Shown: piece after piece, positions 26,501 to 38,269 of the stretch
Position numbering within the stretch: position 1 is the first letter of the stretch
How the letters are laid out: each line of letters begins with the position of its first letter
Source of the DNA: Meconema thalassinum
Lineage: Eukaryota; Arthropoda; Insecta; Orthoptera; Tettigoniidae
Assembly (NCBI GenBank): GCA_946902985.2
Contig: CAMPQE020000052.1
Coordinates: 1 to 64,000, forward strand
DNA: 64,000 nucleotides
Direction of reading: 5' to 3'
Translations under genes and position numbers: made by a program
The notes under the pieces: generated by a model
Told to the model about the DNA's origin: nothing
Database searches by the model: none
The model's input: the letters and a program-made list of their open reading frames with translations, nothing else

Positions 26501-28861
26501 GATGGTGAGGATCCTTGACGGTATTAGAGGGCAGAGCTGCAAAGTGGGAGATGGTGAGGAACCTTGACGGTATTAGAGGACAGAGCTGCAAAGTGGGAGA
26601 TGGTGAGGAACCTTGACGGTATTAGAGGGCAGAGCTGCACAGTGGGAGATGGTGAGGAACCTTGACGGTATTAGAGGGCAGAGCTGCACAGTGGGAGATG
26701 GTGAGGATCCTTGACGGTATTAGAGGACAGAGCTGCACAGTGGGAGATGGTGAGGAACCTTGACGGTATTAGAGGGCAGAGCTGCAAAGTGGGAGATGGT
26801 GAGGATCCTTGACGGTATTAGAGGACAGAGCTGCACAGTGGGAGATGGTGAGGATCCTTGACGGTATTAGAGGACAGAGCTGCACAGTGGGAGATGGTGA
26901 GGAACCTTGACGGTATTAGAGGGCAGAGCTGCACAGTGGGAGATGGTGAGGAACCTTGACGGTATTAGAGGGCAGAGCTGCAAAGTGGGAGATGGTGAGG
27001 AACCTTGACGGTATTAGAGGGCAGAGCTGCACAGTGGGAGATGGTGAGGAACCTTGACGGTATTAGAGGGCAGAGCTGCACAGTGGGAGATGGTGAGGAA
27101 CCTTGACGGTATTAGAGGGCAGAGCTGCACAGTGGGAGATGGTGAGGATCCTTGACGGTATTAGAGGACAGAGCTGCACAGTGGGAGATGGTGAGGATCC
27201 TTGACGGTATTAGAGGGCAGAGCTGCAAAGTGGGAGATGGTGAGGATCCTTGACGGTATTAGAGGGCAGAGCTGCAAAGTGGGAGATGGTGAGGATCCTT
27301 GACGGTATTAGAGGGCAGAGCTGCAAAGTGGGAGATGGTGAGGATCCTTGACGGTATTAGAGGGCAGAGCTGCAAAGTGGGAGATGGTGAGGAACCTTGA
27401 CGGTATTAGAGGGCAGAGCTGCAAAGTGGGAGATGGTGAGGATCCTTGACGGTATTAGAGGGCAGAGCTGCAAAGTGGGAGATGGTGAGGAACCTTGACG
27501 GTATTAGAGGGCAGAGCTGCACAGTGGGAGATGGTGAGGAACCTTGACGGTATTAGAGGGCAGAGCTGCACAGTGGGAGATGGTGAGGATCCTTGACGGT
27601 ATTAGAGGGCAGAGCTGCACAGTGGGAGATGGTGAGGATCCTTGACGGTATTAGAGGGCAGAGCTGCAAAGTGGGAGATGGTGAGGAACCTTGACGGTAT
27701 TAGAGGGCAGAGCTGCAAAGTGGGAGATGGTGAGGATCCTTGACGGTATTAGAGGGCAGAGCTGCACAGTGGGAGATGGTGAGGATCCTTGACGGTATTA
27801 GAGGGCAGAGCTGCAAAGTGGGAGATGGTGAGGAACCTTGACGGTATTAGAGGGCAGAGCCGCAAAGTGGGAGATGGTGAGGAACCTTGACGGTATTAGA
27901 GGGCAGAGCTGCACAGTGGGAGATGGTGAGGAACCTTGACGGTATTAGAGGGCAGAGCTGCACAGTGGGAGATGGTGAGGAACCTTGACGGTATTAGAGG
28001 GCAGAGCTGCACAGTGGGAGATGGTGAGGATCCTTGACGGTATTAGAGGGCAGAGCTGCAAAGTGGGAGATGGTGAGGATACTTGACGGTATTAGAGGGC
28101 AGAGCTGCACAGTGGGAGATGGTGCGGATCCTTGACGGTATTAGAGGGCAGAACTGCACAGTGGGAGATGGTGAGGATCCTTGACGGTATTAGAGGGCAG
28201 AGCTGCACAGTGGGAGATGGTGAGGATCCTTGACGGTATTAGAGGGCAGAGCTGCACAGTGGGAGATGGTGAGGATCCTTGACGGTATTAGAGGGCAGAG
28301 CTGCACAGTGGGAGATGGTGAGGAAACTTGACGGTATTAGAGGGCAGAGCTGCACAGTGGGAGATGGTGAGGAACCTTGACGGTATTAGAGGACAGAGCT
28401 GCAAAGTGGGAGATGGTGAGGAACCTTGACGGTATTAGAGGGCAGAGCTGCAAAGTGGGAGATGGTGAGGAACCTTGACGGTATTAGAGGGCAGAGCTGC
28501 ACAGTGGGAGATGGTGAGGATCCTTGACGGCATTAGAGGGCAGAGCTGCACAGTGGGAGATGGTGAGGATCCTTGACGGTATTAGAGGGCAGAGCTGCAC
28601 AGTGGGAGATGGTGAGGAACCTTGACGGTATTAGAGGGCAGAGCTGCACAGTGGGAGATGGTGAGGAACCATGACGGTATTAGAGGACAGAGCTGCAAAG
28701 TGGGAGATGGTGAGGATCCTTGACGGTATTAGAGGGCAGAGCTGCAAAGTGGGAGATGGTGAGGATCCTTGACGGTATTAGAGGGCAGAGCTGCACAGTG
28801 GGAGATGGTGAGGATCCTTGACGGTATTAGAGGACAGAGCTGCAAAGTGGGAGATGGTGAG
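23570..28861. repeat. HOR block 1 (108 units, 5,292 bp)
   Basis: The block opens with a unit whose first G is A (GAGAAACC, 23,570). Landmarks in order: ATTAAAG (23,832), GAGTCGCAC (24,479), GACGTTATT (25,492), GCTTCAAAG (25,706), GCCGCAAAG (27,861), GATACTTG (unit 28,078), GGTGCGGATCC (28,125), CGGCATTAG (28,531) and CCATGACGG (unit 28,666). Compared line by line with block 4 (shift 300 units) I found five differences between about 23,500 and 28,680 (24,152; 24,186; 24,358; 25,590; 26,112). Block limits are defined by landmarks, so the phase is arbitrary. Confidence 0.88.
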
Positions 28862-31800
28862 AAACCTTGACGGTATTAGAGGGCAGAGCTGCAAAGTGGG
28901 AGATGGTGAGGATCCTTGACGGTATTAGAGGACAGAGCTGCACAGTGGGAGATGGTGAGGATCCTTGACGGTATTAGAGGGCAGAGCTGCACAGTGGGAG
29001 ATGGTGAGGAACCTTGACGGTATTAGAGGGCAGAGCTGCAAAGTGGGAGATGGTGAGGAACCTTGACGGTATTAGAGGGCAGAGCTGCACAGTGGGAGAT
29101 GGTGAGGATCCTTGACGGTATTAAAGGGCAGAGCTGCAAAGTGGGAGATGGTGAGGAACCTTGACGGTATTAGAGGGCAGAGCTGCAAAGTGGGAGATGG
29201 TGAGGAACCTTGACGGTATTAGAGGGCAGAGCTGCAAAGTGGGAGATGGTGAGGAACCTTGACGGTATTAGAGGGCAGAGCTGCAAAGTGGGAGATGGTG
29301 AGGAACCTTGACGGTATTAGAGGGCAGAGCTGCACAGTGGGAGATGGTGAGGAACCTTGACGGTATTAGAGGGCAGAGCTGCACAGTGGGAGATGGTGAG
29401 AAACCTTGACGGTATTAGAGGGCAGAGCTGCAAAGTGGGAGATGGTGAGGATCCTTGACGGTATTAGAGGACAGAGCTGCACAGTGGGAGATGGTGAGGA
29501 TCCTTGACGGTATTAGAGGGCAGAGCTGCACAGTGGGAGATGGTGAGGATCCTTGACGGTATTAGAGGGCAGAGCTGCACAGTGGGAGATGGTGAGGAAC
29601 CTTGACGGTATTAGAGGGCAGAGCTGCACAGTGGGAGATGGTGAGGAACCTTGACGGTATTAGAGGGCAGAGCTGCACAGTGGGAGATGGTGAGGATCCT
29701 TGACGGTATTAGAGGGCAGAGCTGCACAGTGGGAGATGGTGAGGATCCTTGACGGTATTAGAGGGCAGAGCTGCACAGTGGGAGATGGTGAGGAACCTTG
29801 ACGGTATTAGAGGGCAGAGCTGCACAGTGGGAGATGGTGAGGATCCTTGACGGTATTAGAGGGCAGAGCTGCACAGTGGGAGATGGTGAGGATCCTTGAC
29901 GGTATTAGAGGGCAGAGCTGCACAGTGGGAGATGGTGAGGATCCTTGACGGTATTAGAGGGCAGAGCTGCACAGTGGGAGATGGTGAGGAACCTTGACGG
30001 TATTAGAGGGCAGAGCTGCACAGTGGGAGATGGTGAGGATCCTTGACGGTATTAGAGGGCAGAGCTGCACAGTGGGAGATGGTGAGGATCCTTGACGGTA
30101 TTAGAGGGCAGAGCTGCACAGTGGGAGATGGTGAGGATCCTTGACGGTATTAGAGGGCAGAGCTGCACAGTGGGAGATGGTGAGGATCCTTGACGGTATT
30201 AGAGGGCAGAGCTGCAAAGTGGGAGATGGTGAGGAACCTTGACGGTATTAGAGGACAGAGCTGCAAAGTGGGAGATGGTGAGGAACCTTGACGGTATTAG
30301 AGGGCAGAGCTGCACAGTGGGAGATGGTGAGGAACCTTGACGGTATTAGAGGGCAGAGCTGCAAAGTGGGAGATGGTGAGGAACCTTGACGGTATTAGAG
30401 GGCAGAGCTGCACAGTGGGAGATGGTGAGGATCCTTGACGGTATTAAAGGGCAGAGCTGCAAAGTGGGAGATGGTGAGGAACCTTGACGGTATTAGAGGG
30501 CAGAGCTGCAAAGTGGGAGATGGTGAGGAACCTTGACGGTATTAGAGGGCAGAGCTGCAAAGTGGGAGATGGTGAGGAACCTTGACGGTATTAGAGGGCA
30601 GAGCTGCAAAGTGGGAGATGGTGAGGAACCTTGACGGTATTAGAGGGCAGAGCTGCACAGTGGGAGATGGTGAGGATCCTTGACGGTATTAAAGGGCAGA
30701 GCTGCAAAGTGGGAGATGGTGAGGAACCTTGACGGTATTAGAGGGCAGAGCTGCAAAGTGGGAGATGGTGAGGAACCTTGACGGTATTAGAGGGCAGAGC
30801 TGCACAGTGGGAGATGGTGAGGATCCTTGACGGTATTAGAGGGCAGAGCTGCACAGTGGGAGATGGTGAGGATCCTTGACGGTATTAGAGGGCAGAGCTG
30901 CAAAGTGGGAGATGGTGAGGATCCTTGACGGTATTAGAGGGCAGAGCTGCAAAGTGGGAGATGGTGAGGAACCTTGACGGTATTAGAGGACAGAGCTGCA
31001 CAGTGGGAGATGGTGAGGAACCTTGACGGTATTAGAGGGCAGAGCTGCACAGTGGGAGATGGTGAGGATCCTTGACGGTATTAGAGGGCAGAGCTGCACA
31101 GTGGGAGATGGTGAGGATCCTTGACGGTATTAGAGGGCAGAGCTGCACAGTGGGAGATGGTGAGGAACCTTGACGGTATTAGAGGGCAGAGCTGCACAGT
31201 GGGAGATGGTGAGGAACCTTGACGGTATTAGAGGGCAGAGCTGCACAGTGGGAGATGGTGAGGATCCTTGACGGTATTAGAGGGCAGAGCTGCACAGTGG
31301 GAGATGGTGAGGATCCTTGACGGTATTAGAGGGCAGAGCTGCACAGTGGGAGATGGTGAGGAACCTTGACGGTATTAGAGGGCAGAGCTGCACAGTGGGA
31401 GATGGTGAGGATCCTTGACGGTATTAGAGGGCAGAGCTGCACAGTGGGAGATGGTGAGGATCCTTGACGGTATTAGAGGGCAGAGCTGCACAGTGGGAGA
31501 TGGTGAGGATCCTTGACGGTATTAGAGGGCAGAGCTGCACAGTGGGAGATGGTGAGGATCCTTGACGGTATTAGAGGGCAGAGCTGCAAAGTGGGAGATG
31601 GTGAGGAACCTTGACGGTATTAGAGGACAGAGCTGCAAAGTGGGAGATGGTGAGGAACCTTGACGGTATTAGAGGGCAGAGCTGCACAGTGGGAGATGGT
31701 GAGGAACCTTGACGGTATTAGAGGGCAGAGCTGCACAGTGGGAGATGGTGAGGATCCTTGACGGTATTAGAGGACAGAGCTGCACAGTGGGAGATGGTGA

Positions 31801-33908
31801 GGAACCTTGACGGTATTAGAGGGCAGAGCTGCTAAGTGGGAGATGGTGAGGATCCTTGACGGTATTAGAGGACAGAGCTGCACAGTGGGAGATGGTGAGG
31901 ATCCTTGACGGTATTAGAGGACAGAGCTGCACAGTGGGAGATGGTGAGGAACCTTGACGGTATTAGAGGGCAGAGCTGCACAGTGGGAGATGGTGAGGAA
32001 CCTTGACGGTATTAGAGGGCAGAGCTGCAAAGTGGGAGATGGTGAGGAACCTTGACGGTATTAGAGGGCAGAGCTGCACAGTGGGAGATGGTGAGGAACC
32101 TTGACGGTATTAGAGGGCAGAGCTGCACAGTGGGAGATGGTGAGGAACCTTGACGGTATTAGAGGGCAGAGCTGCACAGTGGGAGATGGTGAGGATCCTT
32201 GACGGTATTAGAGGACAGAGCTGCACAGTGGGAGATGGTGAGGATCCTTGACGGTATTAGAGGGCAGAGCTGCAAAGTGGGAGATGGTGAGGATCCTTGA
32301 CGGTATTAGAGGGCAGAGCTGCAAAGTGGGAGATGGTGAGGATCCTTGACGGTATTAGAGGGCAGAGCTGCAAAGTGGGAGATGGTGAGGATCCTTGACG
32401 GTATTAGAGGGCAGAGCTGCAAAGTGGGAGATGGTGAGGAACCTTGACGGTATTAGAGGGCAGAGCTGCAAAGTGGGAGATGGTGAGGATCCTTGACGGT
32501 ATTAGAGGGCAGAGCTGCAAAGTGGGAGATGGTGAGGAACCTTGACGGTATTAGAGGGCAGAGCTGCACAGTGGGAGATGGTGAGGAACCTTGACGGTAT
32601 TAGAGGGCAGAGCTGCACAGTGGGAGATGGTGAGGATCCTTGACGGTATTAGAGGGCAGAGCTGCACAGTGGGAGATGGTGAGGATCCTTGACGGTATTA
32701 GAGGGCAGAGCTGCAAAGTGGGAGATGGTGAGGAACCTTGACGGTATTAGAGGGCAGAGCTGCAAAGTGGGAGATGGTGAGGATCCTTGACGGTATTAGA
32801 GGGCAGAGCTGCACAGTGGGAGATGGTGAGGATCCTTGACGGTATTAGAGGGCAGAGCTGCAAAGTGGGAGATGGTGAGGAACCTTGACGGTATTAGAGG
32901 GCAGAGCCGCAAAGTGGGAGATGGTGAGGAACCTTGACGGTATTAGAGGGCAGAGCTGCACAGTGGGAGATGGTGAGGAACCTTGACGGTATTAGAGGGC
33001 AGAGCTGCACAGTGGGAGATGGTGAGGAACCTTGACGGTATTAGAGGGCAGAGCTGCACAGTGGGAGATGGTGAGGATCCTTGACGGTATTAGAGGGCAG
33101 AGCTGCAAAGTGGGAGATGGTGAGGATACTTGACGGTATTAGAGGGCAGAGCTGCACAGTGGGAGATGGTGCGGATCCTTGACGGTATTAGAGGGCAGAA
33201 CTGCACAGTGGGAGATGGTGAGGATCCTTGACGGTATTAGAGGGCAGAGCTGCACAGTGGGAGATGGTGAGGATCCTTGACGGTATTAGAGGGCAGAGCT
33301 GCACAGTGGGAGATGGTGAGGATCCTTGACGGTATTAGAGGGCAGAGCTGCACAGTGGGAGATGGTGAGGAAACTTGACGGTATTAGAGGGCAGAGCTGC
33401 ACAGTGGGAGATGGTGAGGAACCTTGACGGTATTAGAGGACAGAGCTGCAAAGTGGGAGATGGTGAGGAACCTTGACGGTATTAGAGGGCAGAGCTGCAA
33501 AGTGGGAGATGGTGAGGAACCTTGACGGTATTAGAGGGCAGAGCTGCACAGTGGGAGATGGTGAGGATCCTTGACGGCATTAGAGGGCAGAGCTGCACAG
33601 TGGGAGATGGTGAGGATCCTTGACGGTATTAGAGGGCAGAGCTGCACAGTGGGAGATGGTGAGGAACCTTGACGGTATTAGAGGGCAGAGCTGCACAGTG
33701 GGAGATGGTGAGGAACCATGACGGTATTAGAGGACAGAGCTGCAAAGTGGGAGATGGTGAGGATCCTTGACGGTATTAGAGGGCAGAGCTGCAAAGTGGG
33801 AGATGGTGAGGATCCTTGACGGTATTAGAGGGCAGAGCTGCACAGTGGGAGATGGTGAGGATCCTTGACGGTATTAGAGGACAGAGCTGCAAAGTGGGAG
33901 ATGGTGAG
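28862..33908. repeat. HOR block 2 (103 units, 5,047 bp), rearranged left half
   Basis: It opens with GAGAAACC (28,862) and ATTAAAG (29,124). The right core GCCGCAAAG (32,908), GATACTTG (33,125), CGGCATTAG (33,578) and CCATGACGG (33,713) keeps block 1 spacing exactly. The expected GAGTCGCAC, GACGTTATT and GCTTCAAAG landmarks are missing. Extra ATTAAAG units appear near 30,445 and 30,691, and the stretches near 29.5-30.2 kb and 31.1-31.6 kb resemble each other. The left half was therefore rebuilt by at least one local duplication or replacement. GCTAAGTGGG near 31,832 is private. Confidence 0.8.
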
Positions 33909-36900
33909 AAACCTTGACGGTATTAGAGGGCAGAGCTGCAAAGTGGGAGATGGTGAGGATCCTTGACGGTATTAGAGGACAGAGCTGCACAGTGGGAGAT
34001 GGTGAGGATCCTTGACGGTATTAGAGGGCAGAGCTGCACAGTGGGAGATGGTGAGGAACCTTGACGGTATTAGAGGGCAGAGCTGCAAAGTGGGAGATGG
34101 TGAGGAACCTTGACGGTATTAGAGGGCAGAGCTGCACAGTGGGAGATGGTGAGGATCCTTGACGGTATTAAAGGGCAGAGCTGCAAAGTGGGAGATGGTG
34201 AGGAACCTTGACGGTATTAGAGGGCAGAGCTGCAAAGTGGGAGATGGTGAGGAACCTTGACGGTATTAGAGGGCAGAGCTGCAAAGTGGGAGATGGTGAG
34301 GAACCTTGACGGTATTAGAGGGCAGAGCTGCAAAGTGGGAGATGGTGAGGAACCTTGACGGTATTAGAGGGCAGAGCTGCACAGTGGGAGATGGTGAGGA
34401 ACCTTGACGGTATTAGAGGGCAGAGCTGCACAGTGGGAGATGGTGAGGAACCTTGACGGTATTAGAGGGCAGAGCTGCAAAGTGGGAGATGGTGAGGAAC
34501 CTTGACGGTATTAGAGGGCAGAGCTGCACAGTGGGAGATGGTGAGGAACCTTGACGGTATTAGAGGGCAGAGCTGCACAGTGGGAGATGGTGAGGAACCT
34601 TGACGGTATTAGAGGGCAGAGCTGCAAAGTGGGAGATGGTGAGGAACCTTGACGGTATTAGAGGGCAGAGCTGCACAGTGGGAGATGGTGAGGATCCTTG
34701 ACGGTATTAGAGGACAGAGCTGCACAGTGGGAGATGGTGAGGAACCTTGACGGTATTAGAGGACAGAGCTGCACAGTGGGAGATGGTGAGGAACCTTGAC
34801 GGTATTAGAGGGCAGAGCTGCACAGTGGGAGATGGTGAGGAACCTTGACGGTATTAGAGGACAGAGCTGCAAAGTGGGAGATGGTGAGGATCCTTGACGT
34901 TATTAGAGGGCAGAGCTGCAAAGTGGGAGATGGTGAGGAACCTTGACGGTATTAGAGGGCAGAGCTGCAAAGTGGGAGATGGTGAGGAACCTTGACGGTA
35001 TTAGAGGGCAGAGCTGCACAGTGGGAGATGGTGAGGAACCTTGACGGTATTAGAGGGCAGAGCTGCAAAGTGGGAGATGGTGAGGATCCTTGACGGTATT
35101 AGAGGGCAGAGCTTCAAAGTGGGAGATGGTGAGGAACCTTGACGGTATTAGAGGGCAGAGCTGCACAGTGGGAGATGGTGAGGATCCTTGACGGTATTAG
35201 AGGGCAGAGCTGCACAGTGGGAGATGGTGAGGATCCTTGACGGTATTAGAGGGCAGAGCTGCAAAGTGGGAGATGGTGAGGATCCTTGACGGTATTAGAG
35301 GGCAGAGCTGCAAAGTGGGAGATGGTGAGGAACCTTGACGGTATTAGAGGACAGAGCTGCACAGTGGGAGATGGTGAGGAACCTTGACGGTATTAGAGGG
35401 CAGAGCTGCACAGTGGGAGATGGTGAGGATCCTTGACGGTATTAGAGGGCAGAGCTGCACAGTGGGAGATGGTGAGGATCCTTGACGGTATTAGAGGGCA
35501 GAGCTGCACAGTGGGAGATGGTGAGGAACCTTGACGGTATTAGAGGGCAGAGCTGCACAGTGGGAGATGGTGAGGAACCTTGACGGTATTAGAGGGCAGA
35601 GCTGCACAGTGGGAGATGGTGAGGATCCTTGACGGTATTAGAGGGCAGAGCTGCACAGTGGGAGATGGTGAGGATCCTTGACGGTATTAGAGGGCAGAGC
35701 TGCACAGTGGGAGATGGTGAGGAACCTTGACGGTATTAGAGGGCAGAGCTGCACAGTGGGAGATGGTGAGGATCCTTGACGGTATTAGAGGGCAGAGCTG
35801 CACAGTGGGAGATGGTGAGGATCCTTGACGGTATTAGAGGGCAGAGCTGCACAGTGGGAGATGGTGAGGATCCTTGACGGTATTAGAGGGCAGAGCTGCA
35901 CAGTGGGAGATGGTGAGGATCCTTGACGGTATTAGAGGGCAGAGCTGCAAAGTGGGAGATGGTGAGGAACCTTGACGGTATTAGAGGACAGAGCTGCAAA
36001 GTGGGAGATGGTGAGGAACCTTGACGGTATTAGAGGGCAGAGCTGCACAGTGGGAGATGGTGAGGAACCTTGACGGTATTAGAGGGCAGAGCTGCACAGT
36101 GGGAGATGGTGAGGATCCTTGACGGTATTAGAGGACAGAGCTGCACAGTGGGAGATGGTGAGGAACCTTGACGGTATTAGAGGGCAGAGCTGCAAAGTGG
36201 GAGATGGTGAGGATCCTTGACGGTATTAGAGGACAGAGCTGCACAGTGGGAGATGGTGAGGATCCTTGACGGTATTAGAGGACAGAGCTGCACAGTGGGA
36301 GATGGTGAGGAACCTTGACGGTATTAGAGGGCAGAGCTGCACAGTGGGAGATGGTGAGGAACCTTGACGGTATTAGAGGGCAGAGCTGCAAAGTGGGAGA
36401 TGGTGAGGAACCTTGACGGTATTAGAGGGCAGAGCTGCACAGTGGGAGATGGTGAGGAACCTTGACGGTATTAGAGGGCAGAGCTGCACAGTGGGAGATG
36501 GTGAGGAACCTTGACGGTATTAGAGGGCAGAGCTGCACAGTGGGAGATGGTGAGGATCCTTGACGGTATTAGAGGACAGAGCTGCACAGTGGGAGATGGT
36601 GAGGATCCTTGACGGTATTAGAGGGCAGAGCTGCAAAGTGGGAGATGGTGAGGATCCTTGACGGTATTAGAGGGCAGAGCTGCAAAGTGGGAGATGGTGA
36701 GGATCCTTGACGGTATTAGAGGGCAGAGCTGCAAAGTGGGAGATGGTGAGGATCCTTGACGGTATTAGAGGGCAGAGCTGCAAAGTGGGAGATGGTGAGG
36801 AACCTTGACGGTATTAGAGGGCAGAGCTGCAAAGTGGGAGATGGTGAGGATCCTTGACGGTATTAGAGGGCAGAGCTGCAAAGTGGGAGATGGTGAGGAA

Positions 36901-38269
36901 CCTTGACGGTATTAGAGGGCAGAGCTGCACAGTGGGAGATGGTGAGGAACCTTGACGGTATTAGAGGGCAGAGCTGCACAGTGGGAGATGGTGAGGATCC
37001 TTGACGGTATTAGAGGGCAGAGCTGCACAGTGGGAGATGGTGAGGATCCTTGACGGTATTAGAGGGCAGAGCTGCAAAGTGGGAGATGGTGAGGAACCTT
37101 GACGGTATTAGAGGGCAGAGCTGCAAAGTGGGAGATGGTGAGGATCCTTGACGGTATTAGAGGGCAGAGCTGCACAGTGGGAGATGGTGAGGATCCTTGA
37201 CGGTATTAGAGGGCAGAGCTGCAAAGTGGGAGATGGTGAGGAACCTTGACGGTATTAGAGGGCAGAGCCGCAAAGTGGGAGATGGTGAGGAACCTTGACG
37301 GTATTAGAGGGCAGAGCTGCACAGTGGGAGATGGTGAGGAACCTTGACGGTATTAGAGGGCAGAGCTGCACAGTGGGAGATGGTGAGGAACCTTGACGGT
37401 ATTAGAGGGCAGAGCTGCACAGTGGGAGATGGTGAGGATCCTTGACGGTATTAGAGGGCAGAGCTGCAAAGTGGGAGATGGTGAGGATACTTGACGGTAT
37501 TAGAGGGCAGAGCTGCACAGTGGGAGATGGTGCGGATCCTTGACGGTATTAGAGGGCAGAACTGCACAGTGGGAGATGGTGAGGATCCTTGACGGTATTA
37601 GAGGGCAGAGCTGCACAGTGGGAGATGGTGAGGATCCTTGACGGTATTAGAGGGCAGAGCTGCACAGTGGGAGATGGTGAGGATCCTTGACGGTATTAGA
37701 GGGCAGAGCTGCACAGTGGGAGATGGTGAGGAAACTTGACGGTATTAGAGGGCAGAGCTGCACAGTGGGAGATGGTGAGGAACCTTGACGGTATTAGAGG
37801 ACAGAGCTGCAAAGTGGGAGATGGTTAGGAACCTTGACGGTATTAGAGGGCAGAGCTGCAAAGTGGGAGATGGTGAGGAACCTTGACGGTATTAGAGGGC
37901 AGAGCTGCACAGTGGGAGATGGTGAGGATCCTTGACGGCATTAGAGGGCAGAGCTGCACAGTGGGAGATGGTGAGGATCCTTGACGGTATTAGAGGGCAG
38001 AGCTGCACAGTGGGAGATGGTGAGGAACCTTGACGGTATTAGAGGGCAGAGCTGCACAGTGGGAGATGGTGAGGAACCATGACGGTATTAGAGGACAGAG
38101 CTGCAAAGTGGGAGATGGTGAGGATCCTTGACGGTATTAGAGGGCAGAGCTGCAAAGTGGGAGATAGTGAGGATCCTTGACGGTATTAGAGGGCAGAGCT
38201 GCACAGTGGGAGATGGTGAGGATCCTTGACGGTATTAGAGGACAGAGCTGCAAAGTGGGAGATGGTGAG
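33909..38269. repeat. HOR block 3 (89 units, 4,361 bp), 19-unit deletion
   Basis: It has GAGAAACC (33,909), ATTAAAG (34,171), GACGTTATT (34,900), GCTTCAAAG (35,114), GCCGCAAAG (37,269), GATACTTG (37,486), CGGCATTAG (37,939) and CCATGACGG (38,074). The distance from GAGAAACC to GACGTTATT is 991 bp, against 1,922 bp in blocks 1 and 4. That is exactly 19 units fewer, and GAGTCGCAC is lost with them. Junction lies near 34.5 kb. This is a clean in-register deletion. Confidence 0.85.
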
